From assembly GCA_937868795.1 (NCBI GenBank), contig CALMNM010000151.1, forward strand, positions 1 through 64,000: a stretch of DNA of 64,000 nucleotides, read 5' to 3'. Shown one piece after another: positions 61,374-64,000 of the stretch. Below the pieces are notes generated by a model. The model searched no databases, was not told where the DNA came from, and worked only from the letters and a program-made list of their open reading frames with translations. A program made the position numbers and the translations under genes. How positions within the stretch are numbered: position 1 is the first letter of the stretch; the number at the start of each line of letters is the position of its first letter. The stretch is from an uncultured Acholeplasma sp. (GTDB lineage: Bacteria; Bacillota_I; Bacilli_A; Acholeplasmatales; Acholeplasmataceae).

Positions 61374-62642
61374 TTATAGATACTGATGGTGGATTTTGTG
61401 TAAAAACAGTGTTCCAATAAGTAAATCAGCTGCTCCACCAAAACTGAGTTTGTTATTGATCATGTAAGTGGTAAGTTCTTTGACTTGGTTGATGTCAGTT
61501 GGATCGAGATCAATAAACATTTTCTTAATTTTTTGGTAGTTTTCGAGTGAACCCGCGCGTTTGAGCATCACCGTATCGTCAGTGGCTAGAATCAATGTCT
61601 TTAGGACCATGCGTAAGGTGGCATCATTTTGGGGATGATGCTCTAAGATATGTAAGGCATGGTGTATCGAAGGAAAACCAAGATACGCTTCACCACGAGC
61701 ACCGGTGATCTGATAGGTTTGATAGGCATGTTCACCAAATGTTTGAGGAGGTTTATTGAAGTCATCGAAGAGAGGATGCGTCATGTGATGGACATTGGTG
61801 AAAATATGATCGATGGTTTGATGATGACTTAGTGCATAACCCGTGGAAACCATAAGCCAACCCAAGACGAAGATTAACCCCTTGTAGCAATTGATCCCTT
61901 GGGTTTCCTCTAACATTGCATATTCTGCATCAAGTCCGATATGTCTTGCAGAATCAAAGAGTGAATAGAGGGCTTCTGATTGGTAACCCAAGAGAAATAG
62001 TTTTTGGAAATAAGGCAGAATTACTTGTTGAGCTTTCATCATGAGATGATAGTCCATATCATCATGAGAACCCGATGAAGATGGCGTAATTAAGCCAAAC
62101 TTATCCTCTAAATTCAGTTCTTTCATCATCGCATCTTTGGCAAGATGTTGGATATCTTCTAAAAGAAAAGTTTGAACCTCATCCCTCAAAAATGTAAGCA
62201 GTTCATCTTTTGAATGTTTTCTTGATCGTATGCAATGAAAGGCAATATCATCACACACATAACAACGACGAGGACCGATGTTTAATGTAGTTCTTGAATA
62301 ATGGTGTTCTTTATCAAAAAGGTCCAAATCAATAAATCTTCCTAAAGGATGATTTTCCTCTAAATCGATGAGTATTTGCTTTAATGCTAGAGCAGATGAA
62401 CCCTCGATATAACATAAGGTATAAGGACCATCATCATTAAAAAATCGCTCACATTGGATGATATGCGCATGTTCATTCATGATCGATTCAAAAAAGTGAA
62501 CGAGTGTGTACGATTCATGGATGTTTTTATCATCACCAGGAATGTTCGCGTGAATCGATAGGACGAATTGGTTATTTTCCTTTCGCCATAGATCGATCAT
62601 ATGGGCTCTAGCTTCACGTCCTAAGAGTATGGGATCCATCAT
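61374..62642 (-). CDS. citXG: CitXG fusion: citrate lyase prosthetic-group synthesis and transfer
   Basis: 422 residues. The N-terminal CitX part (1 to about 165) has GRFIDLDLFD and RRCYVCDDIAFHCIRSRKH; it transfers the phosphoribosyl-dephospho-CoA group to the acyl carrier subunit CitD. The C-terminal CitG part (about 165-422) has TPSSSGSHDDMD, GINCYKGLIFVLG and GARGEAYLGFPS; it makes triphosphoribosyl-dephospho-CoA. Fusion of the two is known from some bacteria. The start overlaps the citC stop (ATGA). Confidence 0.92.
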   Translation of the reverse strand: MMDPILLGREARAHMIDLWRKENNQFVLSIHANIPGDDKNIHESYTLVHFFESIMNEHAHIIQCERFFNDDGPYTLCYIEGSSALALKQILIDLEENHPLGRFIDLDLFDKEHHYSRTTLNIGPRRCYVCDDIAFHCIRSRKHSKDELLTFLRDEVQTFLLEDIQHLAKDAMMKELNLEDKFGLITPSSSGSHDDMDYHLMMKAQQVILPYFQKLFLLGYQSEALYSLFDSARHIGLDAEYAMLEETQGINCYKGLIFVLGWLMVSTGYALSHHQTIDHIFTNVHHMTHPLFDDFNKPPQTFGEHAYQTYQITGARGEAYLGFPSIHHALHILEHHPQNDATLRMVLKTLILATDDTVMLKRAGSLENYQKIKKMFIDLDPTDINQVKELTTYMINNKLSFGGAADLLIGTLFLHKIHHQYL

Positions 62643-63634
62643 AAGAAAAGAGCCTTTCCTTCATCAGAGATTAAAAACTGATAGGTTACCTCAGGAACCC
62701 ATTTTTTTACTTCATCATAGGCTTTTTGTTTCATGAGTTCTCTTACTTTTGAAGCAGAGATGACATGACGATTGAATGTGAGACGATCGATAATTTTAAG
62801 TGATGGACCAAAGATGATTTTCATCTGGTCGTTATAATGTGCTGTGGCTAGATCGATAGGTTCTGTCCCTACATACCGAGCAGTAAGATGGAAAGCCTTA
62901 AAGAAGTGTTCTTTAAATATCGTTAAATCAAGCTTGATAAATAGATCGCTCGCTTCAGACACTTCCTTTAAGAAGTATGTTGGAAAGGTTGCTGGACTGA
63001 TAATATAGGATGTCGAAGGAATTACATGCACGTTTGGTAGATGTTTCGTTGCATCTTTAACCAAGCGAAAACGAACATCAAATGAAAATACTGACCGGTT
63101 GGTTTCGACTAAAAAGATGATGACATCATCATTTTCTTTGGCGCAGGTTTCGATCAAAAAGAGATGACCTAAGGTGATAGGGTTGCAGTTCATGACGATA
63201 CCAGCTCGTCTGTTCCCATGATAATGAAGTGAGGAAGCAAGTTTCTCAAGTGTTTGATCAATAGGGTGAAATGCATTTTCAAAGAGGGCAATGCGATCGG
63301 TTTTGGAAACCAGTTTTAAATTGAGTTCACGAAAAATCGCTTCATTTTCTACGGGTGTAAATAGGAAATACTTTCCGATGCCTCTAGATTCAAACAGACG
63401 CATCACATACTGAAGAAGAACACCCGTGAGGTTTTCTTTTTCATGAGATTCCTTTATGGCAATCATTTTAATGACGTTCTCGTCATAAGAGATGGTTCCA
63501 ACACATTCATCATAAAGATAGAGGTTGATGGTTTCACTCACATGATCATCAATCATTAAGCCACGCGATAAAAGAAGATGGAGAGCCATCTCTTTTTCAT
63601 AGGATGTGGTTGCGTGAACAAACCGAAAGGCCAT
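62639..63634 (-). CDS. citC: Citrate lyase ligase
   Basis: 331 residues: an N-terminal GNAT-like domain (1 to about 125) and a nucleotidyltransferase domain starting at RRAGIVMNCNPITLGHLFLI, where NPITLGH is the HxGH-type ATP site. It activates citrate lyase by acetylating the thiol of its prosthetic group, using acetate and ATP. AAAGGAG lies in the end of citF, one base separates the genes. Confidence 0.94.
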   Translation of the reverse strand: MAFRFVHATTSYEKEMALHLLLSRGLMIDDHVSETINLYLYDECVGTISYDENVIKMIAIKESHEKENLTGVLLQYVMRLFESRGIGKYFLFTPVENEAIFRELNLKLVSKTDRIALFENAFHPIDQTLEKLASSLHYHGNRRAGIVMNCNPITLGHLFLIETCAKENDDVIIFLVETNRSVFSFDVRFRLVKDATKHLPNVHVIPSTSYIISPATFPTYFLKEVSEASDLFIKLDLTIFKEHFFKAFHLTARYVGTEPIDLATAHYNDQMKIIFGPSLKIIDRLTFNRHVISASKVRELMKQKAYDEVKKWVPEVTYQFLISDEGKALFL

Positions 63635-63635
63635 A

Positions 63636-64000
63636 CTAATCTCCTTTTAATTGGTATAAACTATCGATGATGGAGCCATCACGATAGCGAACTACTCCGA
63701 TGATTTTTGATCCCAACTCGATGGGTTTTGGAATACCAGTCATCTGATATGCTTTATTGAAAAGACAATCAATGGTGGTGATCGGAAGTGTTGAATGTTT
63801 AAGTCTTTCGATCAAATCAAGTCGCTTAGGATTGATAGCAATCCCTCGTTCTGTCACTAAGATATCGATGGAATCACCAGGTGTGGTAATGGTGGTGACG
63901 TGTTCTTTGACCATGGATAAACGTGATTTGGTTAAATTGGTCGTGATGATCGTTACTTTCGCACCTTCCGCGGTATCGCTATGACCACCACTGCCTCCCA
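63636..64000 (-). CDS. citF: Citrate lyase alpha subunit, C-terminal part (runs off the window)
   Basis: The frame is open from the window edge to the stop at 63636 and reads GGSGGHSDTAEGAK, then KEHVTTITTPGDSIDILVTE and NPKRLDLIERLK, all close to the C-terminus of CitF (citrate:acetyl-ACP transferase). About 120 residues are visible; the ATG at 63914 is internal, not the start. citE and citD would be expected beyond the edge. The order citF-citC-citXG is unusual but uses standard genes. Confidence 0.93.
   Translation of the reverse strand, partial: GGSGGHSDTAEGAKVTIITTNLTKSRLSMVKEHVTTITTPGDSIDILVTERGIAINPKRLDLIERLKHSTLPITTIDCLFNKAYQMTGIPKPIELGSKIIGVVRYRDGSIIDSLYQLKGD

Overview
The window is AT-rich, densely coding bacterial DNA with strong AGGAGG-type ribosome binding sites, sigma-A-type promoters and many intrinsic terminators. 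TGA is a real stop codon (for example at the ends of the genes at 9945, 16404 and 23453). Gene content and regulatory style fit a low-GC Gram-positive lineage. My best guess is an anaerobic Mollicutes-like organism of the Acholeplasma/Izemoplasma type, but no phylogenetic marker here proves it. NfnAB transhydrogenase, a ferredoxin-containing proline dehydrogenase and citrate lyase point to a fermentative, ferredoxin-based metabolism. I see no insertion sequence, prophage, CRISPR array or rRNA.

Layout. 1-9.2 kb: RNA 2H phosphoesterase, metal chaperone-like protein and MFS exporter; a DUF1015-serC-serA serine operon with a promoter overlapped by a cre-like site; then GH105 hydrolase, gamma-glutamyltransferase and a small membrane protein on the minus strand. 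9.3-13.4 kb: AlkA-like glycosylase, zwf, cyclase, GNAT and a hydroxyacid dehydrogenase. 13.4-23.5 kb: a type II fatty-acid operon (accBCDA-fabHDGFZ) with a biotin ligase, bioY and a DUF1295 protein, behind a strong promoter, a FabT-like operator and a long structured leader. 23.5-27.5 kb: a fluoride riboswitch controlling a cation/proton antiporter, then a K+ uptake system with two TrkA-type proteins and TrkH. 27.5-40.6 kb: LytTR regulator and membrane beta-propeller, a CotH lipoprotein, LMW phosphatase/arsenate reductase, ferredoxin-NADP reductase, tRNA-Val(GAC), nfnAB, a Ca2+-type P-ATPase, flavodoxin and a DUF2161 nuclease-like protein. 40.6-47.2 kb: PfkB kinase, thioesterase, TsaC/Sua5 and a heterodimeric ABC exporter. 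47.2-52.4 kb: a lipoprotein / ECF sigma / membrane anti-sigma module whose lipoprotein and anti-sigma ectodomain are homologous and both end in acidic tails, followed by a second, larger CotH protein. 52.4-56.4 kb: gpx-ohrR-ribD-ribBA-HAD. 56.4-61.4 kb: a five-subunit proline dehydrogenase complex plus P5C dehydrogenase. 61.4-64 kb: the end of a citrate lyase operon (citF, citC, citXG) that runs off the window.

The strongest candidate for an undescribed system is the lipoprotein-sigma-anti-sigma module at 47.2-50.1 kb. Other leads are: three TTTGA-N3-TCAAA boxes, one of which places an unknown 93-residue membrane protein under apparent lipid control; an antiporter under a fluoride switch; an oxidative-stress/riboflavin operon whose intact enzymes would stop at 5-amino-6-ribitylaminouracil; and a perfect 20-bp palindrome inside the proline operon promoter. 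Gene order and motifs are read directly from the sequence. Functions rest on family recognition by eye, without database searches.
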